Shown here one piece after another: positions 33,717 to 46,662 of a stretch of 64,000 nucleotides of DNA. This DNA comes from Corinectria fuckeliana (lineage: Eukaryota > Ascomycota > Sordariomycetes > Hypocreales > Nectriaceae): assembly GCA_019137255.1 (NCBI GenBank), contig WPDH01000234.1, forward strand, positions 1 to 64,000, read 5' to 3'. Each line of letters opens with the position of its first letter. The first letter of the stretch is position 1. The position numbers and the translations under genes are program-made. Under the pieces are notes generated by a model that was not told the origin of the DNA, did no database searches, and saw only the letters and a list, made by a program, of their open reading frames with translations.

Positions 33717-36635
33717 TCATGCCTTCATCATGGATGAACCGCGAATGAAAACCGCCCGGTTGGTTCGTCAGCAGGCGAATCCAACCTTGAATCTGAGCGG
33801 GGCATCCCCGGGCACCGCTGTGGATGGCCTCAGGGGCCTTGATAAGAAGAAGCCAGTCTCTAACCTCTTACCACCAGCTGGCAACAAGTCGGAATCTCCA
33901 TGCGAGGGCAAACATCTTTCGCCCAGGAAAACCAGGACCAGGGATGGCATCTGCAATCCTTCGCCAGATAGATGTAGGCCAAGAAAACCCCCACCATCAC
34001 GGGGGTTTGTTCGACGTGGTTCATGGGGTCGCCTCGGTCGGCCGTCCACTGAGCTCTTCGGAGAGGAGAAGGGCTGGCTGTGGAGGATACTGCGATCGTA
34101 GGAAGCCCGTCATCCTCCTGAGTCCTATCCTTAAGCGTACTAGGGGGGTCTCGCGGTCGCCGATGGGATTCTGCAGCTCACGGGTGATTGGGGGACGTGA
34201 CTTTGGTCGATCACTGCCGATAAGAGTTTGGCCTCAGCGACGGCCTTGGTGCATTCAAGATTATCGGGACCGCCCGAACAACTTAATGTAGATTTGACGA
34301 CTCTGAGTCGACAAGGATGCCAAAGAGAACGGCGTGAACAACGGAGGAGTTCTACCGCGTATGTAAGGGCGTGGGCAGCTCCGTGGCTTCCCCTAGTATA
34401 TTGAGGGGTGCGACGCGGGTTGCTTGGAATTGCAGACGCGGTGCCCTAGATGACGCTCTTTGGCAACGCGGCTAGATGCCTCATCCATGGCATGTGTCCA
34501 TCCGCATCGTGGAGAAAAGACGCTGCTCGGGAAATGAGTGCATACCTAGTCCACTGCGTAATTCAGCTGATGCGCTCCTCTCATCAGCACCACTACGTAC
34601 AAATCACTGGTGGGAGGAGCGCCGGCGGCCGCGTTCGTCATCCGCGATTGGGCCAACAAACCAACAAACCCTTGAAGACGTACCAGGTACCGAGGTTCTA
34701 TAAAGGTAGCCTTCAGGTCGACGGATGACGAGGGGTGGGTAGATTCGGGGAAGGCTGACGTGCGTTGGCCAACGTGCCAATGCACGATGAGTGCAGAAGA
34801 GCATCGTTTGGGTGACAAGCATGCGGACTTCCCGGACACGAGAGGGCTCTTCGCGGCGAACCAGGCTGCCCCCTCGCAGCTTTGGGAGTGCAAGGGTTGG
34901 CGGCTAGGAGAGAAGAGTTCCGGTGATGGGGTGACACCAAAGGCGGGATGCCAGCCTTGCCAGCGTCCTGGAAGAGCCCTGGCTGGTTGTGATGGTTGGT
35001 ATTAGCTGTACAAAGTACGTAGTGGTTGCAGGGCAAGTGTCCAGATGACGAGAGCGGCGTGCGCCGTGTGGCGTGCAGGAGGAGAGTCTGGTGGTGCCGT
35101 ACAGATTGGCACACAAAGGTGCCGATGGCCCTACATCTTAGTAATATTAAAGATTAGATGGTTCTCATGATCTTCATCCCATTGTCCTATGTGGTACAGC
35201 ATCGAGGCTACGATCCGGTGTGGCACATACCTTGCTCCGTCGCTTTTCGCCCGCTGATGGCAAGCTTCGACACTGCAATGCTGGTCAACATGATCCGCGT
35301 GTGTGCGATTGGTCACCTCTCCCCCACCGTCACCCGCTCGTCCTTTGGACGGTGGTCTTCTGAAGTGAAGAGAAGGAGTTTTCGAGTGGTCTCGGCGTCC
35401 TTCCCATTCATCCGGCGTAAACGTGCGTGTTCTAACCTCGGGACGGCGCTGCGCATTACTATCGTGCGTCTCGACTCCCGTCCCCGTGTGCACGTCCTCA
35501 GGCTCAGTGCTTGAACGAGCCCCAGAGGCCGAGGGGAGGAAAGCTTTGAGTCCATGAATGATGTAAATGGACCGATGATCCTGGGAGGCAACGGGGTCTA
35601 GCAAGATTGCCAGGGTTTGCCAGGGTAAGCTAGCTACATAATAGCTGGCTAGGATATCTGTCTCGAGGTGGAGTGGGGAAGCGGCCGATCGAGAGGGGAG
35701 GGCCCGGAGGAGCGAGACGCTAGGTACGTACTTGGTGTGGTCAGCGGCGGACGACCAAAGAGGCTAGCGCCAATGAAGGCGAAGAATGGTGGAAGGATGC
35801 ATAGAAGCTCTTAAAAGGACGCCAAGTGGTGCCAGGGTGTCGGCGCCAAGGCCCCTCCGCTGTGGATCCAAGCCACCTGCAGGAGGACACGAGCTGGTAG
35901 AAGGACAGTCCGACAGTTGGTTGATGAGACTGTCCAGTGAAGGATGGGCCACTGAGAGCCGTTGGGAACCACTGGGTGCTACTGAAGATGCGCTGTAGCG
36001 CTGGCCGTTTGGTGCCCGTGGCTGCCAGTAGTCCCCGTTGGTGCCGCTTGGGTCCGAGAGTGTTGCTGTGTTCTTTTTTCTTCTTGTTTTTTGACGTGAT
36101 CCTTCTCGACATGATCATGGCGTGAGCGCACAGTGTAAGGTATGTCGGCCAAGTTTTTCCGGCGACGAAGACGAGTTTCCTTCCCCGCCTTGCGGTGTGA
36201 AGAGCCAGAAGCAGCGACCTCTGGGGAGACTAAGCAGATAGACGTGTTTGCGTCGACCAACCCCATGGCAGTTTGGGGGGAATGCACGTAAGGTGCTCCG
36301 GCGTGCCTTGGTTGGTAGCATGGTTCCACCAAGATCAAATGGCTATGTAACCAAATGTAACCAGACTGTCACCAGCTCAGCGGCAGCCCGACCGGTCGGT
36401 AGACACCGAGAGAAGCTCCAGTGCAGGGCGGACCGGGACCTGGCGATCCGCACTTTTTGAACGGCCCTCAACTAGCCACTACCCGTGAAGGGTTTTCTCT
36501 GTGGCGGCGCCATTGCGTGATGCAAGAACGAAAAGGGGCGAACTGGTTCTGGACCAGCACGGCCCTACATATCTGCTCTGCAACCATCCATTGGCAACGC
36601 GGGATGCGGGAACTTGGCAAGCCACCGAAGCTATG

Positions 36636-36866
36636 GCTGGCTGGCTGGCTGGCTGAGTGAGAGGGGGAATCGGAGGGGGACAGTCGTGTCTCGAGACAAG
36701 AAATAGGTACAATAGACAGCATTTGTCTAGGTAAGGTGGGGTCTTGGAGTCCCTGCTGGCCAGCAAGCATCCGAGCCTAAGCAAATCCACACATAGGTCG
36801 GCAGGTGTAAATGGGCGTCGGAGGTGGATGAATGGTGATGGCGATGGTGGTGGTGGTGGTGGTGGT
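36636..36866. repeat. Two microsatellites: (GGCT)5 and (GGT)n
   Basis: (GGCT)n spans 36636-36655 and (GGT)n spans 36846-36866; both lie in the gene-free block. Confidence 0.85.
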
Positions 36867-39344
36867 TATCGTAGATTGGGAGGATTTGAAGCCTAGTTTA
36901 CCCAAGTGTTGGCCCTTTTGGTGAGTTGAGGTGGGCTCTGCAAAAGGACCCGAGTTACCTTAGCACGCACGTAGGTAGGTACCCACGGAGCCCTGGAAGT
37001 GGATCGCTTTAGCGCTGGTGGGCGAAGCAGCGGATGATTTAAGGTGCACCCGGCGGCTTTTGACATGCTTGGCCTGGTGGTATCGAGTGGGACTGGTTGC
37101 CGATTGTTTGGCTGCTGCGGATTCCCACTGGTGTTTTTTGGGGGGGGAGGGGGGCGGCGGCGAGATGCCAACTCGATTAGCTGGGGTACGAGAATCGCAC
37201 CAAGGCTTCGAGAGCGAGATAGAGACACTGCGCAGAACTAGCCGGGGGGGGGGGGGCTTATCTTTCGCTGCCTACTTAAAGTACTTACTTAGGTACTTCG
37301 TAGGTAGATGGAATCGACAAGGCCGTTGAAAAACGTGACGGATGACGTTGAATAATGTCCGGATACAGGTGGCTGCACTACGTCCGCCATCCTTCGGCGT
37401 TTCCGAGCCCCGGCCTAGCTGAAGGAACGAGTGGGCAAAGAAAAAAGGAAAAGAAGAAAAAAAAGATTCTCTTCTGCCGATTCTAGTGACATTCCATGGC
37501 GTCCGCCGTCTACGTAGCCAGTGAGACGGTACCTGGCTTAGCCCGAGGCTTATCTCGCCCCGATAGTGTTGGTGTGGTTTGTAACTAGTTCTGATATGGG
37601 CTTTTCGGCTTGTCGTGAGGAGTCGGCTGGGAGGTGGTCAACGGGTGGGAGTGTCTAAGAGGAGAAAACGACTACGGTAGGTTATTAGACTACCTAAGCT
37701 AGGTATGTAATAGCTTAGTCAAGTAGCCTATCCCGGCGCACAAGCAAGAACACGGAAGAGGGAGAGGCTCATCGAGCGGGCTAGAGCAAAAGGGCCGGGG
37801 CAAGACGACATCGAAGGATCCAAAATTCCCGTCGGCTAGTTCCTTTATTTTTCCCGTGCATCGTCACTTCGAGCCCCCTTGAGCCCTCCTCCTCCTCCTC
37901 CACTATGCAACCCTGTGCCCGTGCCGGTTCGTCGCATCTCATCTCATTTATCACCCATCCCCTTGAGCCACCGCCCCAACTCGGCACCGTATTCCCTTCC
38001 TGTGGCCAGCGTCCGATCCCGACCCCAATCCCAACGCGGAGGAAAAATAGCATGTGGATGGCACTGGAGTGAAACTTCGGAGCACAAGGGGAACGGTGCC
38101 AAAAAAAGAAAGAAAAAACACCCCGTAGACAAGGGGACAGGGTGTGAGAGTGAGGATGAGGGGATGATTGGGATGCGTGCTCCTGCCAGCCTCTCCACCA
38201 CCGTCCACCCCCGGGCCCCAAGCACGCCGCCTCCCCCGCCCGCCCCCTGGCCATGTGCTCAGTATGCTCAGTACCAGTTCCAGGCCTGCTGGAAGACAGC
38301 GGATTCCGTCCGAGACCTCAGGGACTTTAGCAGACACTGCAGTGCACGAGAAATGGATGGAGTTTGAGGGTAAAGCTACGAAGCACCGGATGGTCATGGT
38401 CCAACGCTCGGTCGACGGCGCTGCCGCTGTAGCGTGTGCCGGGCGGACACTAACCCCCAAAAGCGCGCCTAGGGCCCGAGGAGGCCAGTGGAGTGGGGGC
38501 CGCCGGGCAGTGGGACACCACCCTCACCTAGGTACCTACATACATACACAGCTAACTACCCCAAGGTGCTAAGGCATTACTATTACAGGATTACAGGGGT
38601 CGACGGTGCCGCTGTACAGTAGGTAGGTGAGGTGCAGATGTACCTGCTCGGACTAAGAGGCCCTTGCCGCAAATGCCTGCATCATTGCTGAAGGATGGAG
38701 TGGAAGCGGAGGGGAAGACGAAGAAGACGAAGAAGAAGCAGAACTAGAGAGGAGCAACTAGGTACTGTAGGTACCTACCCAGGTACCTTACTATGCACCT
38801 ACTTAGCAGGCAGGAAAAGGCAAGGGAAGTGCCTGCTCCCGTCCGCCCACCACACGATGCATCCGCGATCCCGCCCCTTCCATGCTTCCCAGTTCCCACC
38901 CCTCCTCCCCCTCCTCCTCCACCATCGAAACCCTCCACGCACCGAGTCTCCCCATTTTCTCCAAAGCCACCACTCAACCGGATTTGTCGCTATCCCACGC
39001 TCTGGTGTGGTTACCACTGGCACAGATGCTGCTGCTGCTACTTCATCTGTACTTCGTACCGTCCACAGGATGGCTTGGCCAGGCTGACCTCGGCCGATAT
39101 GCCCCGCTGATCTTCCCAGTTCATCCTCGCAACGCAATGCAACAGGCTGGGGATGGATGATGCCAATACCGGCGCCAGTGCTTGCTCTCCGGCTCCATGC
39201 CCCCCCAATTTCTTGTTCCATGCTGTCCCGTCCTATCATGGCTCGCCATCCTTCTCTGCTCTGCGCTTCTCTGGCCCATCTCATCCCATCCTACTCCAAC
39301 CAGCTGTGCCAGCTTCCAGCTCCCAGCTTGTTTAGATGCCGCCT

Positions 39345-39470
39345 CCACTCCACCTCGCTCTCTCACTCTCTCCCTACTCTCTCCCTCTCTCACTCTCTCC
39401 CTCTCATCTCTTGTCTAGTCTTTCGTCTCTCCGTCACTCCACCTCTCCGTCTCTTACCGGCACTCTACTA
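39345..39470 (+). promoter_or_regulatory. Pyrimidine-rich tract upstream of the Zn2Cys6 gene
   Basis: CTCTCTCACTCTCTCC-type runs are dense here, about 520-640 bases before the start codon. In filamentous fungi CT-rich tracts commonly mark the region around transcription start sites; that this one does so is inference. A 187-codon Ser/Pro/Leu-rich frame (39336-39899) across it is better explained by composition, but its ATG could act as an upstream ORF if transcription starts before it. Confidence 0.4.
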
Positions 39471-39989
39471 ACTCCGTACACGCCCGCATCGACCACTTCG
39501 CCCACGTTACACTCCTCCTCACCCACCCCCATCCCATCACCCCCATCACCACCCCTGCCGCCTTCAGGGTCTCTCAAGTGCTCGTCCAAACCCAGTCCCT
39601 CCCCCGAGCTTGTGCTACACTACCCGTCCGTTCTTCTTCATATTTACCTTCTTCCCTCCTCCCACCCCCTCAAACGCCACTTACATGTAAATACGCTGCT
39701 CAATATACATGCCTCGTCTGCCTCGGTTGCCACTTCAAGTCTCAACGCCCAACAGTCCTACTCCAGCTCCAACGACCTCCTTGATCTACCTCTCTCCATA
39801 TCTTGGCAAAATACGGCTACATTGCACCCCCAACCTCACAGCACGCTTTATACCCTTCGAAAACCACCATCTTTCGCATGTCGAGATTTCCTGGCTTAGC
39901 CTCAACGGACCTCGACATCAACATTAACCACTCTTCCACATAGCCAGCCATTACTTGCAAAACCCACACAACCACAAAGCCCGCCCACG

Positions 39990-42648
39990 ATGACGGCACC
40001 TCTTACGCAGCAGACCATCACGGTCAAGGACCCCGCTGTCAAGGACCCCGCGGCAGTGCGCAAACGCAGAAGACGTGCTCCCGCCGGCGGTGCCTCTGAC
40101 GACTGCTTCTCCTGCTCCAAGAAGAACATCAAGTGCGACCGGAGACGACCGTACTGCTCTCAATGCCTCGAAGTAGGCAGCGAGTGCTCCGGGTACAAGA
40201 CCCAGCTCACGTGGGGAGTAGGAGTTGCTAGCCGTGGCAAGCTCCGTGGCCTGTCTCTTCCCATCGCGAAAGCGCCCCCAGTTGCCCGTGAACCCAAGAA
40301 GCTGTCAGCATCCCGTTCAAGATCGAGCTCGAGCGTGGTGATCTCAGGAGTCGAGCAAGATAATGTCGGTGGTATGGCTCGACGGCCCATTGATATTCCT
40401 GTGGTAACGCACGTTGCCTCAGCGCCCACCACTCCCTATCCCATGGCGGGATACGACTACATCTCAATGTCACACCCAGAGAACACTCCCCCATTACACC
40501 CGGGTAGCTGGGGAAGCATTGCCTACTCGCCCGTCCTCGGTCACTCGCCGGATACAACTCCTAAATTCACTAGGTTCCCCCTTCCGCTCGTCACCGAAGA
40601 CCTCTCTTCCTCGATTGACTCCCTACACGATGTCGACTACCTCTCCCCCATGAGCCAATCGTTCACGCGAGAGGAACTCCCCTATGTGAACAGTCCGACC
40701 CTCATGTACGAGAGCTACGCGACCGGAAATAGCTCGCCTGGACCCCAGAGCCCACCTTCCTCTCTCTATCTGGACCACTCAAGAACCATGGCCCCGACAT
40801 CGTGCCCAAGTCTAGTCAACGCCCCTTCGGACCAGGGTTCGAGCATGCACTCTCAGATGGACCAATTTGAATCACAGCTCAGCCAAAAGCTCATTCACGA
40901 CTGTGATACCTTCAGTGAGCTCCTCCAGGCGCCTTGTGCACTCCACATATTCTAATTTGTTGATAGGCGTCCCCGAGGTCGACGCCTACAGCACCAGCTA
41001 CAACTCGGCCCCCCGGGTGTGGCATTCGCCATCTGTTCAAGAGGAGGATGTCAAGTCGCATTATTCAGACTTTACACCGTCCCACTGGCCCACGGCCTCG
41101 GAAACCCAGTCGATACACGTCAGTCAGGATCTGACTTCCAAGATGCCCTTTTTCATAGACTACTATGAGAACATCATGTGCCCATCAATGGTCTTCATCG
41201 ATGGCCCCCAAAACCCGTTTCGAGACCACATCTTGCGTTTGGCAGGGAACAGTGCGAGCCTGCAACATGCCATATGTGCGCTGGCCTCGTGCAATTTGCG
41301 TATGAAGAGGAAGCTGAGCCTTGGGCATGACACCCGGGAACTGTCAGAAAAGTTGATGGCTGAGCAGCACGCCGCCGAAGCCATGGCTGATTCTCAACCC
41401 CACGATCAGTCTCTCGCCGAGGAGTACCAACACCGCAACATGGCGGTGCACCTCTTGAACCAACAGCTCAACGACCCATCCAAGTCTAGCCACGATTCCG
41501 TCCTTGGTACCATTCTCCTGCTATGTCACTACCGAATGGTGGAGTCTGGTATCGCCAAGTTCCACACCCAGTTTGCTGGCGTGAACAAAATCCTTGCTCT
41601 GAGATCGCGCCAGTTTGCTAACACAGGAGAGTCTGCCTGGATGGAAGCGCTTTACACGTACTTCGATGCCATCTCCGCCAGCATCAACGACAGGGAGGCC
41701 CAGCTCAACCCTACTTCGGTCGGGTTGGCATCGGATGACCAGCCCCTACCCATCGGCGCCGAGAACCTGGTCGGATGTGATCGCGAGCTCTTCAAGACCA
41801 TCCGTAAGCTAGGACGTCTTAATCTTCTTTCCCAGAACCGTCCGGTACAGGCCGTTGCTACCTCGCCAAAGCCCCACAACATGGCTGCCGCATCACCGTC
41901 GCCGCCGTACATGTCCCCCTTGGGACACTCGTACAAGGACAATATGGCGATGGGCAACATACAGGCACACCGGTCTAGCAATATGTGTGGCAGCCTTCCC
42001 GACTTTAGATTTGATGGACACGGCTTCAGCGCAAATCCGAACGAGAATGAGATGGCTAGTTCCGTCGCTTACTCGTCGCCGACCTACGACACCGATCGGT
42101 CTACGTTCTGGCATGAGTGGAAAGAGGCGCGAGTTGCACTGCAGGAATGGCAGTTCGATGCAGCCCGTGTTGCGGACTCGTTGCCAGGGTCGCCCACCAC
42201 GTCCCAGCTGCGGGACCTTTGCTCGCTCTCCGAGGCGTTCCGCTACGCTGCGCTGTTATACACGGAGCGGCTTGTGAGCCCCTCTCTGCCACCCAGCCAC
42301 CAAAGTATCCAGGGGCTCGTGAGCCAGGTGGTCTACTACGCAACAAATCTGGAAACAGGGAGCAGGGCCGAGAAGTTCCTTCTCTGGCCGCTCTTTGTGG
42401 CAGGTTGCGAGTGCGTCAATGAACTACAGCAAAACATTGTGCGAAACAAGTGCCGAGATATCATGTCTCGTTCTGGGTACATGAACAACCTATCGGCTCT
42501 CGACATTCTAGAGAAGCTCTGGGCGGGCGAGTGGATGATGGACGAGGGGATGAGCCCCGGAGCCCAAATTAGCAGCCGCCGAGGGCCGTTCAACTGGACC
42601 AGGTGCATTGGAGGTCCAGGAGTGGAGGTGGAGTGGATTATGTTTTGA
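39990..42648 (+). CDS. Zn2Cys6 transcription factor with fungal-specific regulatory domain
   Basis: Exons 39990-40914 and 40967-42648 give 868 residues; the 52-base intron is GTGAGC to GATAG with matching phase. The DNA-binding domain is a C6 zinc cluster, Cys39-x2-Cys-x6-Cys-x6-Cys-x2-Cys-x6-Cys66, after a basic patch (RKRRRR). A long Ser/Pro-rich disordered stretch (about 90-300) follows. The second exon carries the PF11951-type regulatory domain, starting near FFIDYYENIMCPSMVFIDGP and including RDHILRLAGNSASLQHAICA. A second low-complexity linker lies at about 580-660. Nuclear, sequence-specific regulator; targets unknown. The gene stands alone, with almost 10 kb free upstream and 2.1 kb downstream, so no neighbouring pathway is suggested. 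The leader is long and pyrimidine-rich. Confidence 0.93.
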
Positions 42649-44772
42649 TGACGAGGATTTTCTACGAATATTGGCATGTGAAGGCAACACTCATGTTTGG
42701 GCTATGTGGTTACGGGGTGTTTCCATGACAAGGGGAAACGGGACCTGGACGATGATATCTTGGGTGGAACGGAGGGAAAAAAGGGGTTAACAACATTACA
42801 CCTGTAGTTTTTACCCGTTGGCATCTAGAAGGAAGCGATGGCGCACCGGCACGGCATCTTGGAATATCTGCATTACATCAGTACATAGTGGGTAGTTGGT
42901 TGTTACAAGGGGGGGGGGGGGGGGTATAAGTGAGTTATAGTCTAGGTAATTGCCTATCTAGGTAGGGTTGAGGAACTTTGGAATAGAAACTCCCTGCATA
43001 TCTATGTTACATTGCGCTTCATAGCCACAGCCTCGCCTAGTGTCGTCCCGCCTCGTCTTGTCTTTCTTGTCTTGTTATGTGTTATAGTGCAAATAATAGG
43101 TCAAGCATGGGGTAGGTGAGCGGCCCCCACGCGAACGGTTGACACAGCTTAACAACAACATTGCATGCACCTTATCCCATCCTTATTCGTATCATCCTAC
43201 GCACCAGCACGCATCAGCCCTCGCTCTCTCTCTTTAAGCTCAATCCCGGACCCCTGCTCCGTTGGCGCCGCCGGCCACCGTCTGGCGGAGCCGGCCGACA
43301 AGCAGATCAACAGAAACGGGAACCCACCCCGCCAGTCGACAGCGCCGCGGGAGCATCGGAGGGCAAGGCGATAAGCGTCTTTCGGGGCCAGGTGGAGACG
43401 GGTGACGGGGTGTGCAAGGGGGAGCGAAGGCAAAGCAAGATAGAGTAGTTGCGGATAGCTAAGCGGAGTGGGTGTGTGGGAATAAGCAGGAGTTTGGGCT
43501 AGGGACTAGGGACCAAGTAAGGACCAGGGGGGGGAGGGCAGGGGACTTTTGATCAGAGCGGAACGGTCGTGGTTGTTTTCGTTGGTGACGGATAGCTAGA
43601 GGATGAATGGGGATGGGGGATAGGACCGGGTGGGGGGAAGAGAAGAGAGAGAGAAAAAGTTCCTACATACACACAATCTATACTTCAACTAGGTTCCTCA
43701 TGCAGACGAAGCGAAGGACTCTTTGCAATCGAGTCGCGGGCGAGAAGGGAAGGGAGTCTGCATTCGGGATAGTCGCCGTAACTGTAACTCAAGTTACATA
43801 CACGACAGCGGAGGGCCCCTCCCACCCCTACCCAGGTAGGTAGCTAGCAAGTTGACTACTTACTGGATTGGACGGTTTCTTGCTTGGCCCAGGGAGGATT
43901 TCCTCATACGGACGGGGAACGAGGGTTGCAAGTACGTATACGAGAATTGAAAAACAAAACGTCCGGGGGGTCTTTGGACCCGATCGATGTGGGCCACGGT
44001 GTGCGTCGCTCGTCGGGGTTCCGGGAAGGGTGGGGGGGGGGGGCGGAGGGCGGAGGGCGGAGACGGGAAACTCCTTGAACCCTTGAAATAAAAAACGGTA
44101 GTGCCGGTCGGAGGGGAAGTACAGGCATTGCAAAAAAAGAAGCTCCGATCGGGGAGCGGGGAGGGGGGAGGATGGGCGAGCGGTGATTGAATGGTGTGAT
44201 TGACGCCGGGCGTGATGAGACCGGGTTGCCAAGATGGGGAGGGGGGGGGCTATACGATGTGGTTTTCTTTCTAGGGGGGTTTTTCGTCTTTGCTGGTAGG
44301 CTGGGGGGTTTATTTTTGTTTTCCGAAAAAAGAGATATGATATGGCGTATATATTCGTTTGTCATAGTTGACCGGGGACGGGTTGAGCAGGTGGGTTTCC
44401 GTTCGCAGTTAAGTTTTGCCTTGGCCTAGGTTCAGCCCTGGTTGACAATCCTGCAAGAGTTAGGACCCCTAGGTAAAAGGCTTGTGTTACTGGAAAGGAT
44501 CACTGCATAGTAGACAGTGAACGAGCGGCTTTGTTGCTTATTGCTTATTTCCCTCTACTCTGTAGCTCATGTACAGTACCCATGTCTGCGAAGACAGTTT
44601 TCGCCTTGTTCATCTCAGTTCTCAACAACGTTCGTCAGACCCAACGTTAGATAGAGTACCCGTCTCTAAGTAGGTATCCCAACTCAACCATACAGCTAGC
44701 TAAGCACCCGTTTCCATGGCCGTAGAAGACCTGCTTTTTTCTTCTTCTTTAGTATCTTGACACTGACAACGG
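42649..44772. other. Intergenic, rich in G-runs
   Basis: 2.1 kb with no supported gene. Contains G16 at 42909-42924, further G-runs near 44031-44042 and 44240-44250, and palindromic TAGGTAGG-type blocks at 42950-42966 and 43827-43848. Frames of up to 150 codons are compositional. Confidence 0.5.
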
Positions 44773-45699
44773 TTACTCTCGCAGCTCTGACGGGAGAGCA
44801 TCTCGGCTTCTTATGACGAGGCTCTTGTCCTCCAAAGGTTCCGCGAAGGACATGTCATCTCGATCTTCCATGATGGCGTCCCCAAACTCGTTGTCTTCCA
44901 TGCCCCACCCTTCATCGTCTTCCACGTCTTCGTCCGCTTCTCCCTCCACCAGTGGCGACTCCGTCCTGATGTCTTCGGCGGGAAACATTGGAGGCGGCGG
45001 AGTGGCTACACCACCTGGCATCTGAGCTTCTGACAACATCTTACGCTGCGAAGCACGGTTCCCTTGAGACGCGCAGGTCCTCGTCAGCTTCATCATCATT
45101 CTCGTGCAAGAGGGAACAAAAAGAAGATGCTAACCTGCGCCTGCGCCTATCCACGTCGACCTCCTCGTCTGCTCCCGCCGCAGCACCTTACCGCCGCGGA
45201 GCGCATCCTTAGTCACGACCAGATCCCACAGGCGCAGGGCCCTCAGCTGCTTGATGCGCCTGCGCGCGGCGCTGGGGTCCCAGCTGCGCGGGAAGAGCAC
45301 ATCCCACACCATGAGGCCGTACTCGAGCGTCCACTCGGCGACCCACTGGATCTCCTCGACCTGCAGCAGGCGCGCGTCGTCGAGGCGGCGCTCCTCGTAG
45401 AGCTCGCGCTGGCGCAGCGACTCGATCAGCTGGCGCCGCGTCTCGGGCGGCAGCGCGGCGGCCACGGCCTGCTCGGCTTCGGCGTCGGCGCGGTCGGCCC
45501 AGGCGTTGCAGCGCGCGTCCTCGGCGTCGGTCCACAGCCGCAGGTGGCAGTCCTCGCACGGCCAGAGGTAGCGCGTCATGACGAGGGTGCGTTGCTCGGC
45601 GGGCGGGCAGAGGGAGTCGCAGTGGGCGGTGCAGCCGAGCTTGAAGAGGGTGCTGTGGCGGCATTGGGCGAAGTGGATGATGGCGACGCAGCAAGGCAT
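44773..45699 (-). CDS. Hypothetical protein with Cys/His-rich N-terminus and acidic C-terminus
   Basis: Exons 45699-45135 and 45029-44773 give 273 residues. The intron has a GTTAGC donor, a CTGAC branch-like site and a TTGTCAG acceptor; an AAG acceptor 39 bases upstream is a weaker alternative that adds 13 residues. The N-terminus has spaced cysteines and histidines (IIHFAQCRHSTLFKLGCTAHC, then CEDCH) that could bind zinc. The middle (about 70-150) is helical and rich in Glu/Arg/Leu. The C-terminal exon is acidic and disordered (EGEADEDVEDDEGWG). I do not recognise a family. The frame is long and GC-biased, and an antisense 295-codon shadow exists, but the Cys pattern, splice phase and start favour this strand. 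Confidence 0.65.
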
Positions 45700-46662
45700 G
45701 TTCTCTCTGTCTCTCTTTCTCTTCCTCTCTCCGGGGAGGAGGTAAGTCGTAGAAGCGGTAGTCCGTCCGTCGTAGAAGATGGTGACCAGTCAGTCAGTCG
45801 TAAAGGAGTTGGCCGTATTTCGGCTATTCGTATGGAACGATACTGCGCTCATCCCAAACCTCTCCCAGCGAGGGCCCGAGTAGATGTAGATGTAGATGCA
45901 GATGGTGATGGCGATGCTTCAAACAAGCGTTGGGAAAGTGCAAAAAGGTGAACCATGCCACCAGCCAACTCAACTCACTCAAACCACCTCACATCCGCAT
46001 CCACTTTCACTTTCACTTTCGCCTTCACTTTAACCGACTGCGTTGCGTCTGCAGTGGTCAACTCAGAACCCCAAAGGCGAGGAGAAGCCAAAGCCGAAGG
46101 AAGCACCGACCCGCCCGCCCTCTTCAAGTCTTGTTAGCCTCAGTCTCAATCTCATGTCATCGCAGTCATCGGCTTCCGCTCCCGCCTCCGCCTGCCTCAG
46201 CTGCTTCGGGATTTGCACCTTCAACCACTGCATATGTTGACGCCACAAGCCTCCTTGTCCTCCTTCGGCTCACAGCTCCGCAAATTCCCCGTCGTGCATA
46301 AAAAGGCGTTGAGCTTGAGCTTCGATCCCACGGGGAAATGCAGGTATTTGCGACATGGAACGACGCTGTGCGTCTTTTTTTAATTAAACCCTCCATGTCT
46401 GCCGCCATCCAGTCTAACACAAAGGCACTTTAAAAAAGCAAACGGCACCAAGACGGCCAACGCCGTCGTTGAATGTGGAAACGCCCTTTTGCATACGGTT
46501 TGCACACTATGCAGGCAGGCATCCATGTACACCAATATCCTTTCGGTGCCCAACTATTCTACATATGAACGACACCCCAACACCCGATCAAAGCCCAAAT
46601 CGCTCAGCAGCAACGCTCGAATACAAAGGCTCACGCGCCGTAAGCCTCGCGTGCCGTAGCTC
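45700..46662. other. Intergenic with short tandem repeats
   Basis: Between two minus-strand genes. It holds (tagatg)n-like sequence at 45881-45912 and imperfect (tttcac)n at 46003-46033. The first part is the promoter of the hypothetical gene; the last part is the Dug3-like 3' region. Confidence 0.5.

Larger units (their letters stand above)
30104..39989. other. 9.9-kb block without a supported gene
   Basis: GC content looks ordinary, not RIP-like, yet no frame here has family motifs, good codon texture or a consistent spliced neighbour. It holds minisatellites (32489-32538, 33693-33716, 36636-36655, 36846-36866), G-runs (37139-37153, 37244-37256) and many TAGGTA/TACCTA palindromes from 36970 onward. 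From about 39140 the sequence becomes strongly pyrimidine-rich, with long CT runs at 39345-39420, and probably forms the promoter and leader of the transcription factor. The block could contain non-coding RNA genes or very old relics that I cannot recognise. Confidence 0.5.

Noticed and set aside
33694..34101. 135-codon plus-strand frame
   Set aside because: Begins in a hexanucleotide repeat and shows no family pattern.
39336..39899. 187-codon plus-strand frame as a protein gene
   Set aside because: Ser/Pro/Leu-rich because of the CT-rich tract; kept only as a possible upstream ORF.
45064..45951. 295-codon plus-strand frame
   Set aside because: Antisense to the Cys/His-rich hypothetical gene, with Val/Ala/Leu/Gly-biased content and no family pattern.
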